Part shown: positions 53,607-62,958 of the stretch, in pieces
Layout of the letters: every line of letters starts with the position of its first letter
Position numbering within the stretch: position 1 is the first letter of the stretch
NCBI RefSeq assembly: GCF_006538365.1
Contig: NZ_BJKN01000001.1
Location: 1,030,821 to 1,094,820, forward strand
Reading direction: 5' to 3'
Length of the DNA: 64,000 nucleotides
Origin: Moorella sp. E308F
GTDB taxonomy: Bacteria > Bacillota > DSM-521 > Neomoorellales > Neomoorellaceae
Position numbers and translations under genes: made by a program
Notes under the pieces: model-generated
Told to the model about the DNA's origin: nothing
Seen by the model: only the letters and a program-made list of their open reading frames with translations
Databases searched by the model: none

Positions 53607-54037
53607 AGGATGTCCGGGGATCTGTCCTGCTGGAATTTTTGATCGTGTTCTTTATCCTGGTATTCCTGACCTTCGGCGCGGTGGATTACTGGGTCATCCT
53701 GACCAAGCACCAGTACGCCGAACATCTGGTCAATTACTACCTTCAGCGTATGGAGGTTGAGGGTTACCTCTCAATTGCCGACGAAAACGATTTAAAGGCC
53801 AGGTTTAACGCCTTTTCCTGCCCGGTACAGGATATCCAGGGGCCGCGGCAGTCCCAGGGCGCGGCCCGGGTGCTGAGGAATCCGGCCGACATGGATGCCA
53901 GTACCCTGTCCCTCCAGGTCACCTGCAGGCCGGAGCCCCAGCCACTGCTTATAGGCAGGATTATAGGCGGAACTGTCCCCAGCGGGTTTACGATTAAGGT
54001 AGGCGGTTCGGCCTTGAGCGAACGGGTCAGCCCGTGA
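53594..54037 (+). CDS. TadE-like pseudopilin, start unresolved
   Basis: From about 53594 the frame encodes RRLLKDVRGSVLLEFLIVFF then ILVFLTFGAVDYWVIL and a 100-residue body ending GSALSERVSP, a clear TadE leader and helix. No ATG, GTG or TTG is found close to the leader. The frame is open back into the upstream pilin in the -1 register, so -1 frameshifting, re-initiation at a non-standard codon, or a sequence error are all possible. The start given is approximate. Confidence 0.65.
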   Translation, partial: RRLLKDVRGSVLLEFLIVFFILVFLTFGAVDYWVILTKHQYAEHLVNYYLQRMEVEGYLSIADENDLKARFNAFSCPVQDIQGPRQSQGAARVLRNPADMDASTLSLQVTCRPEPQPLLIGRIIGGTVPSGFTIKVGGSALSERVSP

Positions 54038-54067
54038 TCGCGGCCGCGATTGAAATGGGGGATTGAC

Positions 54068-54709
54068 ATGCTGAAACGCTTGTTGAAAGACCGGCGCGGT
54101 GCGGCATTAATATGGTTCTTGGTCTTTTTACCCGTACTAATGCTGGCGATGGCCTACCTGGCCGACTATACCCAGGCGACCACGGAAAGTGACATTGACG
54201 TGCAGCGAGCCCTGGAGATGGCCGTCAGGGCTGCGGCCATGCAGGTGACCCCGGACAGCCAGGCGAATGGGCAACCGCGGATAAACACGGCGGCGGCCCA
54301 CGCTGTTTTTAGAAGAAAACTTGCCGAAAACTTGGGCCTGGACCCCAATACCCTAACACCTTTAAAAGGTTCGGCTATGAAAACAAGGCCGGACTACGTG
54401 CTGGTGGTTTATAACGGCGATGATGCTTATGCCGCCGGCGGGGCGCAGGCGGCTTATAAGTATGTTTTTAGCGGCGGCAGCCTGGGTGGCGGTGTGATGG
54501 CAGCCGCCGGGTTTCCTTATATTTTTGGGATCACATCAAGCGATGTACTGCCGAGCGGCGGGGGTACTTTGCAAACTTCTCTGGATATGCCGGGAGTAGT
54601 GGCTGTTATTAATACCTCTGTCAATAAGATTTTAGGTAAAACTTCCATCACACCGGTAAGATGGGCGGCGGCGAAAATAGTTTGCCCCAATGGGAGTTGT
54701 GGACCATGA
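54068..54709 (+). CDS. TadG-like protein (Tad locus 2)
   Basis: This 213-residue protein begins MLKRLLKDRRGAALIWFLVF then LPVLMLAMAYLADYTQ, a TadG/TadF-type leader and helix, followed by an extracellular domain with ALEMAVRAAAMQVTPDS and a C-terminus containing KIVCPNGSCGP. The ATG follows GGGGG. It overlaps the next gene by 4 bases. Confidence 0.8.
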   Translation: MLKRLLKDRRGAALIWFLVFLPVLMLAMAYLADYTQATTESDIDVQRALEMAVRAAAMQVTPDSQANGQPRINTAAAHAVFRRKLAENLGLDPNTLTPLKGSAMKTRPDYVLVVYNGDDAYAAGGAQAAYKYVFSGGSLGGGVMAAAGFPYIFGITSSDVLPSGGGTLQTSLDMPGVVAVINTSVNKILGKTSITPVRWAAAKIVCPNGSCGP

Positions 54710-55437
54710 GGAAGAAAATTATTTTGCTTACAGCAGTCATGGTGATTGCCGGGCTGCTGTTGACATTGGCGTGGCAGTATACGATGGCCTTGCCGCCCCG
54801 GCAAATTGCTAAAACTTACCTCCGCGCCCTGGCTTCCGGGGACGTGGCGGGGGCGAAGGCGGTTTCTACCGGCAGGGCGGCGGAGGCCGCCGGGAAGCTG
54901 GAAGGTAAAAACTTTACCGCCCGGGTGGACGAGGTATCTACTTCCCTCCAGGCCCTGGGACGCGGCTGGGCCAGGGTGGGGGCGACGGTGGAATTGACAC
55001 TCCAGGATGGCACGGCCGACGTGGGGTGGTACGAGCTTGACGTTATGAAGGAAGCTGGCGGCTGGAAGGTTGTTTCTTTTCGTGAAGGTGCGCCTGACCT
55101 GTCCGGTTGGAGCTTAGTTTTGGGCAGGGATGGACACGTGGAAGCGGCAAAGGAGGTTTTTGCCGATTACCTGGAGGCTTTGGCGGCGGGAAAGTGGGAT
55201 GAAGCGGTTAGATATCTAGCTGGGCCGGCCAGGAAGAGCCAGGAGGCCAGCCGGGATATATTGGGTAAAGGCGAGGTAATTAGCAGGATTGAGGGTTTGC
55301 AGGCAGGTTTGACTTGGGCAAGAAACAAGGAAATGGCAGTTGGGTTTACTTATAAGGCTGACGGGAGGAATATCTCCGCGGTGGTTCTGTTCTATCAAAC
55401 TAAAGACGGATGGAAAATAATTGAAATACTTGGTTAA
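54706..55437 (+). CDS. Membrane-anchored protein with two NTF2-like repeats
   Basis: This 243-residue protein has an N-terminal membrane helix (KKIILLTAVMVIAGLLLTLA). The rest has two similar units: QIAKTYLRALASGDVAGAKA ... ADVGWYELDVMKEAGGWKVV, and AAKEVFADYLEALAAGKWDE ... SAVVLFYQTKDGWKIIEI. These resemble DUF4878/NTF2-like domains of exported proteins. It ends Tad locus 2. The function is unknown. Confidence 0.72.
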   Translation: MRKKIILLTAVMVIAGLLLTLAWQYTMALPPRQIAKTYLRALASGDVAGAKAVSTGRAAEAAGKLEGKNFTARVDEVSTSLQALGRGWARVGATVELTLQDGTADVGWYELDVMKEAGGWKVVSFREGAPDLSGWSLVLGRDGHVEAAKEVFADYLEALAAGKWDEAVRYLAGPARKSQEASRDILGKGEVISRIEGLQAGLTWARNKEMAVGFTYKADGRNISAVVLFYQTKDGWKIIEILG

Positions 55438-55507
55438 GAAGGACTTCTAGACGTCCAAAACACTTAAACACAAACTAAACTAAGGAACGGTTCTGGAGGG
55501 GTATGAA

Positions 55508-58459
55508 GTGGATAAGATTATGAGAAACAAACTATTCATTGTTGTTTTTCTTAGTATAGTTTTTCTGATGGCGTGTCCATCAGTAAGCGAGGCGCTTACT
55601 TGGGCGTGGGGCTCCGTAGAGATTAATCAAATCATCGAAAGACCGGATGGATCGTGCGTGCTAATTGGTCAAGGATATTGGCAGATACTCAACCGCAATA
55701 TGAGTCTCGGAGCTAGTGGGACATCATCCGCAGCATACAGTGGAATCTTGCTAAATGACGGCCGAGTACTTATGTATCATGGTAAGAACTGGCAGGTCCT
55801 CAATACCAACAACACACTGGGTCCTGCTGGTTCAATGGACATAAATGCCGCCCTTTATATAAAGCGGCCGAATGGCGAAATCGTAACAATAGCTAGTAAT
55901 TATTTTCAAGTGTTATATCCAAACCTCACCAAAGGACCTAAGCAATATCATGATTTGTATCTTAGTTCTACAAGAACAGCCATAGCCAGACCAGACAATT
56001 CTGTGGTATTCACTTCAAGAGGCTCTGTAAGAATAATCCAGGCTGACAATAGTGTTATCCCAGGACCAAATTCCAATTTTTACGTTATTGCTATGGATAT
56101 TTTCCCGGATGGCACTATTGTTGCTGTTGGTGAGGATAGTAACGATGATGGGCAAATTGCACTTATGAACACCAACAATGTCTGGTATTTTAAAAAAGAA
56201 GTAGTCGATAACCATGCATTGTCTTATGTAAAGGTTCGTTCGGATAACACGGTTGTTGCTCTAGACCGGGATGGTCTGTGGTTCATCTTTACTAAAGACG
56301 GCCAATCTGTGGCATCGGGAAAAGCAGGATCAAATAGTCCGGATTATGAAATAGTGGAAGGCGTTGGAGATGTAACTTATCTTGTCAATACGTATGTGAA
56401 CTATGAAGGTAAACATGCAGTCATCAACCCTGGACCTTATAATAATGTTACTCTTACGGATTACAACGTTTATTATTATCGTAGCTTGAATGATACATCC
56501 TTCGTTCGCTCGGATGGAATGCTCATTGTCACTAAAGATGGGAATATTAGCTATACCAACTTTGCGCCAGGAGCTCCTACCTTTGCAAACCATTCCCAGA
56601 GTAGCGTTCAGGTAAGCTGGAGTCCTCCTACCGGTACGGATTCCAGTCGGAAATACCATTTAGAGCTAAGCCTCAATGGAGTTGACGGTTGGACAGAAGT
56701 TTATGTGGGCACGGCAACTTCATGCACGGTTTCAGGTTTATCTCCCGGGACCAGGTACTATTTTCGCGTTCGTGCTGAACACCCCGGATGGTACGGTGGA
56801 TATAGCGCAATAAGTAGCTGTCGTACCGTACCGCCTACTCCGCAAGCGCCGAGCGGAACTACTTCCCGGGTAACCTGGTCTCAAACTGTTGGTCGCAGCA
56901 AAGTTGTTCTAACTTGGCCTGGTGTGCAAGGTGCTACGGGTTACAAGGTTTGGGTTTTTGACGGTTATCAATACCGGGCCTTCGACGTTGGGGCAACGAC
57001 TACCTGGGATTCTTCCCAGGCCAGGATTTATCCGGATCCTAATTGGTTGGCGTCTCAGGCCGATAATAGCATAGGAGCTGATCCGTTTAACCATGCCGGC
57101 GGGGGTTTTGATCTACAGGACGATCCCAACATACTCTACTGCAAGACCGTTGGCACGACTTATGATGACCGGCATAACTACTGGTTCAGGATCTCTGCCT
57201 ACAACGAGTCAGGAGAATCTCCTTACGGTAACGCCTATATGCCAACGCTGCCCAACGCTACGGATAACCAGCAACCGACTGGCTCAATAAATGCCGTATC
57301 CCGCGAGGGGCTGGAAAAAACCTATGACACCAGGATAAAGGTTACCGTCAACGTTGGTGACTCTTTAAGCGGCATCTGCCGGGTAGAACTCTCCAACGAC
57401 GGAGTTAGCTACACAATAAAGTATGAAGCGCCCCTGAACCCGGATAACGGCACCGGGGTAGCGAACTACGCCAACACCTTTGATTGGGACGTTCCTCTCG
57501 GTGCAGGGACTAAAGTAGTCTACGCGCGTATTACAGACGCCGTAGGGAACCAGAAAGTGGTTACGGATACCATTGCCCTAGCCGAGGACATGCTTCCGCC
57601 GAGCTTGACGCTTACGATAAACGGCGGGGCTGAATCTACCACTTCGGCTATTGTTACCCTAACCCTAAGCGTTCAGGACAACGCTTCCACTACTTCCCAG
57701 ATGCAGATGCGCTTCTCGAATGACGGCAACCTCTGGTCACCCTGGGAGCCATTTGCCCAGACCAAGATGTGGGATATAACCGCTTCTGCTTACGGTGGCA
57801 ACACCAATCCGGGCATAAAGAAAGTTTATGCCCAGGTTTGTGACCAGGCCCAGAATGTGACCCTGGCCGTGGCGGAGATAGGCTACAATCCTAACCCGCC
57901 GACAGGCACAGTTACCATAGTGGGCGGCTCTTCCGGCACGTGGAACGGCAATGCCGCGCTTTTCACTTCAAGCGACGCCCCAACTCTCAGCTTGGGTTTT
58001 TCCGGAGCTACCTACGTGCGGTTTGATCCCGGCACGGGTATCTGGGGAGACTGGGAAGCCTATACTTCCACAAAAAATGTTTACCTGGTCAAGTCTTCCG
58101 GCGTGACGCGGCTTCGCGTGCAGGTTAAGGACGCCTACGGAGTCGCATCATCGCCGCAGGAATTTCTGGTGGTGGTAGACCCGACTCCACCGGTTATCCA
58201 GTCCTTGCGGGGGTTAAATGGGGCCACTGCTACTACGTCTTATAGCGCAACGTTGGAAATAAGCGTCAAGGATAATATAAGTGGTGTGCTGTACTATCAG
58301 TATCAAGTTAACGAGGGCTACCTGTCGTCTTGGGTACCCTTGTCGAAAAACACTATCGTTGTTTCCGGTTTTTCCAGAGGGGCCAACAGGATAACCGTGA
58401 ACGTAAAAGACCAGGCGGGCAATATTGCATCAGCAAGTACGACCATATTTAAGATTTAA
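55508..58459 (+). CDS. Large exported adhesin-like protein with FN3 domains
   Basis: This 983-residue protein starts at a GTG behind GGAGGGG. A signal peptide (RNKLFIVVFLSIVFLMACPS) is followed by a repeated beta region (about 30-350: YWQILNRN, NWQVLNTN, YFQVLYPN), probably a propeller, then two fibronectin III-like units (about 355-440, including SGLSPGTRYYFRVRAE, and 445-580), and Ig-like repeats. The last 95 residues match the C-terminus of the next gene. The N-terminal third is clearly AT-richer than the rest, suggesting mosaic origin. Confidence 0.8.
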   Translation: MDKIMRNKLFIVVFLSIVFLMACPSVSEALTWAWGSVEINQIIERPDGSCVLIGQGYWQILNRNMSLGASGTSSAAYSGILLNDGRVLMYHGKNWQVLNTNNTLGPAGSMDINAALYIKRPNGEIVTIASNYFQVLYPNLTKGPKQYHDLYLSSTRTAIARPDNSVVFTSRGSVRIIQADNSVIPGPNSNFYVIAMDIFPDGTIVAVGEDSNDDGQIALMNTNNVWYFKKEVVDNHALSYVKVRSDNTVVALDRDGLWFIFTKDGQSVASGKAGSNSPDYEIVEGVGDVTYLVNTYVNYEGKHAVINPGPYNNVTLTDYNVYYYRSLNDTSFVRSDGMLIVTKDGNISYTNFAPGAPTFANHSQSSVQVSWSPPTGTDSSRKYHLELSLNGVDGWTEVYVGTATSCTVSGLSPGTRYYFRVRAEHPGWYGGYSAISSCRTVPPTPQAPSGTTSRVTWSQTVGRSKVVLTWPGVQGATGYKVWVFDGYQYRAFDVGATTTWDSSQARIYPDPNWLASQADNSIGADPFNHAGGGFDLQDDPNILYCKTVGTTYDDRHNYWFRISAYNESGESPYGNAYMPTLPNATDNQQPTGSINAVSREGLEKTYDTRIKVTVNVGDSLSGICRVELSNDGVSYTIKYEAPLNPDNGTGVANYANTFDWDVPLGAGTKVVYARITDAVGNQKVVTDTIALAEDMLPPSLTLTINGGAESTTSAIVTLTLSVQDNASTTSQMQMRFSNDGNLWSPWEPFAQTKMWDITASAYGGNTNPGIKKVYAQVCDQAQNVTLAVAEIGYNPNPPTGTVTIVGGSSGTWNGNAALFTSSDAPTLSLGFSGATYVRFDPGTGIWGDWEAYTSTKNVYLVKSSGVTRLRVQVKDAYGVASSPQEFLVVVDPTPPVIQSLRGLNGATATTSYSATLEISVKDNISGVLYYQYQVNEGYLSSWVPLSKNTIVVSGFSRGANRITVNVKDQAGNIASASTTIFKI

Positions 58460-58564
58460 CCTATGAAATAAATGTCCCAGTAATATCACACAGCAGCCTC
58501 TAAACTTTTGTTTTTGCCTAAAGGCGATGGCTAAACCAGGTAATTATGGAAAGGAGATTCGACC

Positions 58565-59488
58565 ATGAAAAAGGTGATATTTGGGTTTAACTTATGGAGA
58601 AAGCTAATGATAATTTTGCTTACTGTTGTTATGGCAAATTTTTTCGTTGCTCCACTTGTTCATGCGGCGATTATACCTTCTACAACAGTATCTTTTACCT
58701 GTTCAAGCTTCGATAGCGGGACTATTTACAGCTACAATGCGCCCAATGGTTCTAAGGTCTGGAGGATTTCTGGTGAATCGAGTTTTTCTACTCATTACGG
58801 TTTTTTATATGTATATGCAGATGGAAATCTTATAGCTGAGTTTGATGATTATAATCAGTCTTTTGATGTTTCCAATTTATCCGCGAGTAATATTACTGTA
58901 ATAACACAAAAAACAAGTAAATCTGGCCTAATGGGGATTAAAAATGGGATCATTTATGTAGGTTTTGACGTGGCAGATAACGATGCAGTGAAGGACGCTG
59001 GTGGTACAGTACTATCTGCGGCAAGAAACGCTTACAGTGCTGCAGAGGCCGCTAAGAACAGTGCGGCAACTGCCGCTACCAACGCCCAGAACGCTTATAA
59101 TGCGGCCAACGCAGCTAAAACTTCAGCGGCGGCGGCTGCTGCCAATACAATTTACAACGGCCAATCCGCTGCCTACTGGGCTTACCAGGCGGCCCAAAGC
59201 GGTGCAGACACTACGCCGCCGGTAATCCAGAAAGTACAGGGGCTGAATGGAGCCACCTGTACTACTACCGGAACTTTCTCCGTGGTCGTCCAGGCGACTG
59301 ATAACAGGGCTGGCCAGCTTCAAGCCCGCGCCCAAGTTGACGGGGGTGCATGGACTGGGTGGTACAATATTCCTGGCAACGCAATACCGGTAACCCTCTC
59401 ATCTTCCGGTGCCCATACTATTACCGTTGAAGTCAAAGATTTGGCTGGAAATACTTCACAAGCAACAATAACGGCATTCAGGATATAG
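58565..59488 (+). CDS. Exported protein with Ala-rich coiled coil and shared C-terminal module
   Basis: This 307-residue protein has a signal peptide (IILLTVVMANFFVAPLVHA), an AT-rich N-terminal beta domain (residues 35-140), a long alanine-rich helix (AARNAYSAAEAAKNSAATAA and repeats), and a C-terminal domain (TTPPVIQKVQGLNGATCTTT ... VEVKDLAGNTSQATITAFRI) that matches the end of the 55508 protein. The ATG follows GAAAGGAG. It looks like an adhesin stalk. Confidence 0.78.
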   Translation: MKKVIFGFNLWRKLMIILLTVVMANFFVAPLVHAAIIPSTTVSFTCSSFDSGTIYSYNAPNGSKVWRISGESSFSTHYGFLYVYADGNLIAEFDDYNQSFDVSNLSASNITVITQKTSKSGLMGIKNGIIYVGFDVADNDAVKDAGGTVLSAARNAYSAAEAAKNSAATAATNAQNAYNAANAAKTSAAAAAANTIYNGQSAAYWAYQAAQSGADTTPPVIQKVQGLNGATCTTTGTFSVVVQATDNRAGQLQARAQVDGGAWTGWYNIPGNAIPVTLSSSGAHTITVEVKDLAGNTSQATITAFRI

Positions 59489-59501
59489 CCATTTCTTATC
59501 A

Positions 59502-59526
59502 CCCCGGTTCACCGGGGTTTTTCTTT
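59502..59526 (+). terminator. Intrinsic terminator
   Basis: CCCCGG / CCGGGG with a TTCA loop is followed by TTTTTCTTTT. Confidence 0.9.
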
Positions 59527-59549
59527 TGGTTGAGGGGGGGTGATTTTCG

Positions 59550-61730
59550 ACGCGGAAAATTTATCTTGTCCTGGCCGTCCTGGCTGGCGTCCTATTCTTG
59601 CGGGCCGGACCGGCGAATGCGGCATCCTGGCAGTACGGCATAACTGCTTCCGACACTCCTGCCACCATTGACAGCTCTGCCACTACGGCAGTCGTGGACA
59701 CCACCCTGCACGAGATCCGGCTGCCGAAGTACAACGCCAACGCCGCTTCCTTCTGGCCGGACGGCGGGCCGGACTACGTGGTGATGGCCCCTGGGAAGGT
59801 GATTCATTACAGCTTCGACGGTACGAAAATGGTGGAGAACACCATCCTTGACGTGTCCTTGTCCTCTAACCCCCTGGCTGTAGCGGCAGGTGACACTTAC
59901 CCGGACGTGGTGGTGGCCACTAAGGATAAGCTTTATCATTATTCCTTTACGGGTTCCGCGATGATCGAAAACCCGGCCCTTTCGGTTACGGGTCTGGCCG
60001 GGGCGGTGGCCGTGGGCGTCCGGCAAGGGGAAGTCGCCGGTCTGGTGGGAAAGTCGGTCAAAGATTTCATGTTCACGGGCTCGGGCATGGTGGAAGTGCC
60101 TTACCTGGAGCCTTCCGGGCTGTCGAACCCTATCGACTTTGCCCTGGTGGCCGGGAACTACGATATGGCTGTCCTGGATAACAACCAGGTGCGGTACTTT
60201 AATTTCACTGGCTCAAGTCTTACAGAAAATCCTGCCCTGGCTGTGACCGGCCTTTCTTCTCCCGTGGCGATAGCCGCCGCGGGGGAAAAAGACCTGATGG
60301 TGATAGACGGTAAGGAGGCGAAGCACTTTTCTTTCGACGGCTCTGCTTTCCGGTACAACGCCGCCCTTTCGGTCACTTCCGGACTCAATAATCCCGTTTG
60401 CGTGGCCGTAAGGCCGGGAACTTTCGACCGCATTATCATCGACGGCGACCAGGTGAAATATTACTCGTGGGACGGCACCCAGTTAGTGTATAACCCTGAT
60501 ATGTCCGTTACCGTGGCCGGCCTCTCCAACCTGGGCAGCTACGCCCCTTCGGCGATGGTGGTATCGCAAGCGAAAGACCCGGGCAATAGCGTGGATTACG
60601 TCCGGGTGCGGGCCTACGTAAGCGTGCCCGACAAGACTTCGATAACCTTCTCGCTCACCGCCGACGGCGCCACCTGGGCCAAAGTCTGGCGGGTGCGGGG
60701 CACGCCATCCGGCCCGGTAGCTGAAGTCACTACCGACAACGGCGCCACCTGGACGGCCATAGGCGACGTTTCGGCAGTTTCTCCTGCTTCTGTTGATACC
60801 CGGCTCTGGGCGCAGGTGAATCCCGGCCGGGCCGTAAAGTGGAAGGCCGACCTGGCGACTTCCGACCCGAACGTAACTCCCAAAATAGTAGCTTTTAACG
60901 GAGTAGCCGTAGTCTGGGACACGGACGCCAAACCCTACCCGCCGGTGATCGACACCCTTGGGACGTGCTACACTACCACAACGCCCACCCTGACCTGGAG
61001 TTTTTCTGACCCCGACCCCGGCGACAGCCAGAGCGCCTTCCAGCTACAGATTGTCCGGGCTTCCGACCTCCAGGTGGTGCTGGACACCGGCAAAGTTATG
61101 GGGAGCAGTACCCAGTATACTGTCCCCACCAGCGGGGCGCCGGACGTCCACGGACCGCTGTGGGCCTCCGGCGACTACCGCTTTAAGGTGAGGGTGATGG
61201 TGTGGGACCAGGCGGGAGTAGATTCCAACTGGTCTGCCTGGGCTGACATTTGTGTGATGGCTTTTGAGCGGCCCAGGGTGGCCGGGATAGCCAGCCCGCC
61301 TCCGGATCAGGCAGCGCCGGATCCGGCCAACCCTTCGACGCACATCCTCATAACTCCGGGTATGACCGCCGCCCAGCTTCCCAGGGTGAAGGCGGGGGCA
61401 AAAGTAACCCTGCTGATAGACAGCGTGGGTCCTCTTGACGCGGTTACGGCGGTCTTCCCCTACGAGGCGGGGCATCAGGCCACGATAGGGTCCGGGCCGG
61501 TAGCCGCAACGGTTAACGGCACCAACAAGACGTGGCAGGTCGAGATATGGACAGACCCAAGCCTAGAGGTCACGCCCGAGGGCACGGTGGTCACGATGCA
61601 GCTTACCGGCACGGGTGCGGCGGGGAGCGCGGCCCTGGACGCGCCGCCCTATGCGGACGGCGTGGTGGTCACCGAAGGGACTGTCTACAACGATTGGTTT
61701 GTGGTCTTACAGGGGAGAGATACTTCATAA
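59550..61730 (+). CDS. Exported beta-propeller protein, apparent ACG start
   Basis: The frame from the ACG at 59550 encodes 726 residues starting (T)RKIYLVLAVLAGVLFLRAG then PANA, a perfect signal peptide. An in-frame stop lies at 59541, and the next usual start (TTG 59598) would remove the signal, so ACG, 9 bases after GAGGGGGGG, is the best start. Residues about 60-330 contain six repeats of the type YSFTGSAMIENPALSVTGL, a probable propeller; FN3-like and other beta domains follow. Possibly a pilus tip or adhesin. Confidence 0.78.
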   Translation, partial: TRKIYLVLAVLAGVLFLRAGPANAASWQYGITASDTPATIDSSATTAVVDTTLHEIRLPKYNANAASFWPDGGPDYVVMAPGKVIHYSFDGTKMVENTILDVSLSSNPLAVAAGDTYPDVVVATKDKLYHYSFTGSAMIENPALSVTGLAGAVAVGVRQGEVAGLVGKSVKDFMFTGSGMVEVPYLEPSGLSNPIDFALVAGNYDMAVLDNNQVRYFNFTGSSLTENPALAVTGLSSPVAIAAAGEKDLMVIDGKEAKHFSFDGSAFRYNAALSVTSGLNNPVCVAVRPGTFDRIIIDGDQVKYYSWDGTQLVYNPDMSVTVAGLSNLGSYAPSAMVVSQAKDPGNSVDYVRVRAYVSVPDKTSITFSLTADGATWAKVWRVRGTPSGPVAEVTTDNGATWTAIGDVSAVSPASVDTRLWAQVNPGRAVKWKADLATSDPNVTPKIVAFNGVAVVWDTDAKPYPPVIDTLGTCYTTTTPTLTWSFSDPDPGDSQSAFQLQIVRASDLQVVLDTGKVMGSSTQYTVPTSGAPDVHGPLWASGDYRFKVRVMVWDQAGVDSNWSAWADICVMAFERPRVAGIASPPPDQAAPDPANPSTHILITPGMTAAQLPRVKAGAKVTLLIDSVGPLDAVTAVFPYEAGHQATIGSGPVAATVNGTNKTWQVEIWTDPSLEVTPEGTVVTMQLTGTGAAGSAALDAPPYADGVVVTEGTVYNDWFVVLQGRDTS

Positions 61731-61738
61731 TTGTTAAG

Positions 61739-61770
61739 CCGGGATAGTGGAGATCCCGGTTTTTTCTTTT
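61739..61770 (+). terminator. Intrinsic terminator
   Basis: CCGGGAT / ATCCCGG with a 7-base loop is followed by TTTTTTCTTTT. Confidence 0.92.
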
Positions 61771-61802
61771 AGAAGGCTAAATACTTAAAGGAGCGTGATC
61801 TA

Positions 61803-62852
61803 ATGTTTGCAATTCAAACTAATCCCCAACCAATGTCCCTGGCTGCTGCAAAGGCCGTAGGTATAGATGTGGGGTACGGTTTTGTCAAGGCCGTTTCGCC
61901 GGTGGCCAGGGTTTCCTTCCCCTCGGTAGTGGCGCCTTATATTGAGGACCCCCTAAGTGGCTTGTTTTACGATGGGACGGGCCACAGGGTACGGGTGCGG
62001 AAGGCTAACGGGGAGGTAGAGGAAAAACTTGTCGGCGAGGCGGCCCTGCGATCCCTGGCGGCCACTGCCACCTTAAGCCGGGAGAAACCTGCATCCCTCC
62101 ATGATCTGATGCTGTTGGCGGCCGCCTACCTGGCGGGCGCCGGGGATAAAGGACCATTTCCCAAACAGGTTGACCTGGCGGTGGGGTTGCCCCTGGCCTA
62201 TTTCCGCGCCCAGAAGGACGCTTTGAAGAAGCGCCTGGAGGGCCTGGCGGCCTGGGTGAGCGTGGACGGTGGGGAAGAGAGGTATATTAGCTTCGGCAAG
62301 GTGCTGGTATTCCCCCAGGGGGCGGGGGTGGTGCTGGCGGGGGATGTAGTCCTGCCCGGGAATGGTTATCTGGGAGTGGTCGATGTGGGAACATACACCA
62401 TCGACTACCTGCTCTTTGAAGACCGGGGTGATGGTGTCCCCCGCCCCCTACCGGAGGCCTGCGGCAGCCTGGAGGCCGGCGTGAACCTCCTGCACCGCGC
62501 CCTGGCGGCCGAGTTCCAGCGCCAGACGGGCGCGCCCCTGGCCCCGTCCATGTACCAGGAGGTTGTTGAAGACGCACTAGCCGGGCGGCCCATTCACTAT
62601 GCAGGCAAGGATATCCATCTTGAGGAAAAGTTACTAAAGGCCAGGCGCGACGTCGCCCAGGCTATCGCCCAGGGGGTACTGGCCGCCTGGAGCAGCCGGG
62701 CCAGCTTTGTGGCCATGACGCTTCTTGCCGGCGGTGGGGCCTGCCTGTTTGGAGAAGAACTTCTGCGGTCCTTGCCGGGGGCGCGGGTGGCTAAGGAACC
62801 GCTATTCGCCAATGCTATGGGTTATCTTAAGATGGTTTGTAACAATGATTAA
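61803..62852 (+). CDS. ParM/StbA-like actin-family protein
   Basis: This 349-residue protein has the actin-like phosphate loops AVGIDVGYGFVKAV (phosphate 1) and LGVVDVGTYTIDYLLF (phosphate 2), with adenosine-motif-like LLAGGGACLFGEELL near the C-terminus, placing it with ParM/Alp segregation filaments. The ATG follows AAAGGAGCGTG. Its 3' end overlaps the first of three TTTGTAACAA sites, and a small basic/coiled protein follows. It probably helps maintain or position the excised element. Confidence 0.87.
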   Translation: MFAIQTNPQPMSLAAAKAVGIDVGYGFVKAVSPVARVSFPSVVAPYIEDPLSGLFYDGTGHRVRVRKANGEVEEKLVGEAALRSLAATATLSREKPASLHDLMLLAAAYLAGAGDKGPFPKQVDLAVGLPLAYFRAQKDALKKRLEGLAAWVSVDGGEERYISFGKVLVFPQGAGVVLAGDVVLPGNGYLGVVDVGTYTIDYLLFEDRGDGVPRPLPEACGSLEAGVNLLHRALAAEFQRQTGAPLAPSMYQEVVEDALAGRPIHYAGKDIHLEEKLLKARRDVAQAIAQGVLAAWSSRASFVAMTLLAGGGACLFGEELLRSLPGARVAKEPLFANAMGYLKMVCNND

Positions 62853-62943
62853 GCCTTGCAATTGCTAATACAACAGGGGTTTTAAAAGAGATTTTGTAAC
62901 AATAGTGAGTATGTAAGGACATAGCATTCTTTGTTTGTAACAA
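62836..62943. repeat. Three TTTGTAACAA iterons (candidate centromere/operator)
   Basis: TTTGTAACAA occurs exactly at 62836-62845, 62893-62902 and 62934-62943, spaced 57 and 41 bases apart, between the ParM-like and the next small gene. The inner TTGTAACAA is nearly palindromic. This is the expected place for a parC-like site bound by a ParR-type adaptor. Confidence 0.65.
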
Positions 62944-62958
62944 ACGAGGTGAAATATA

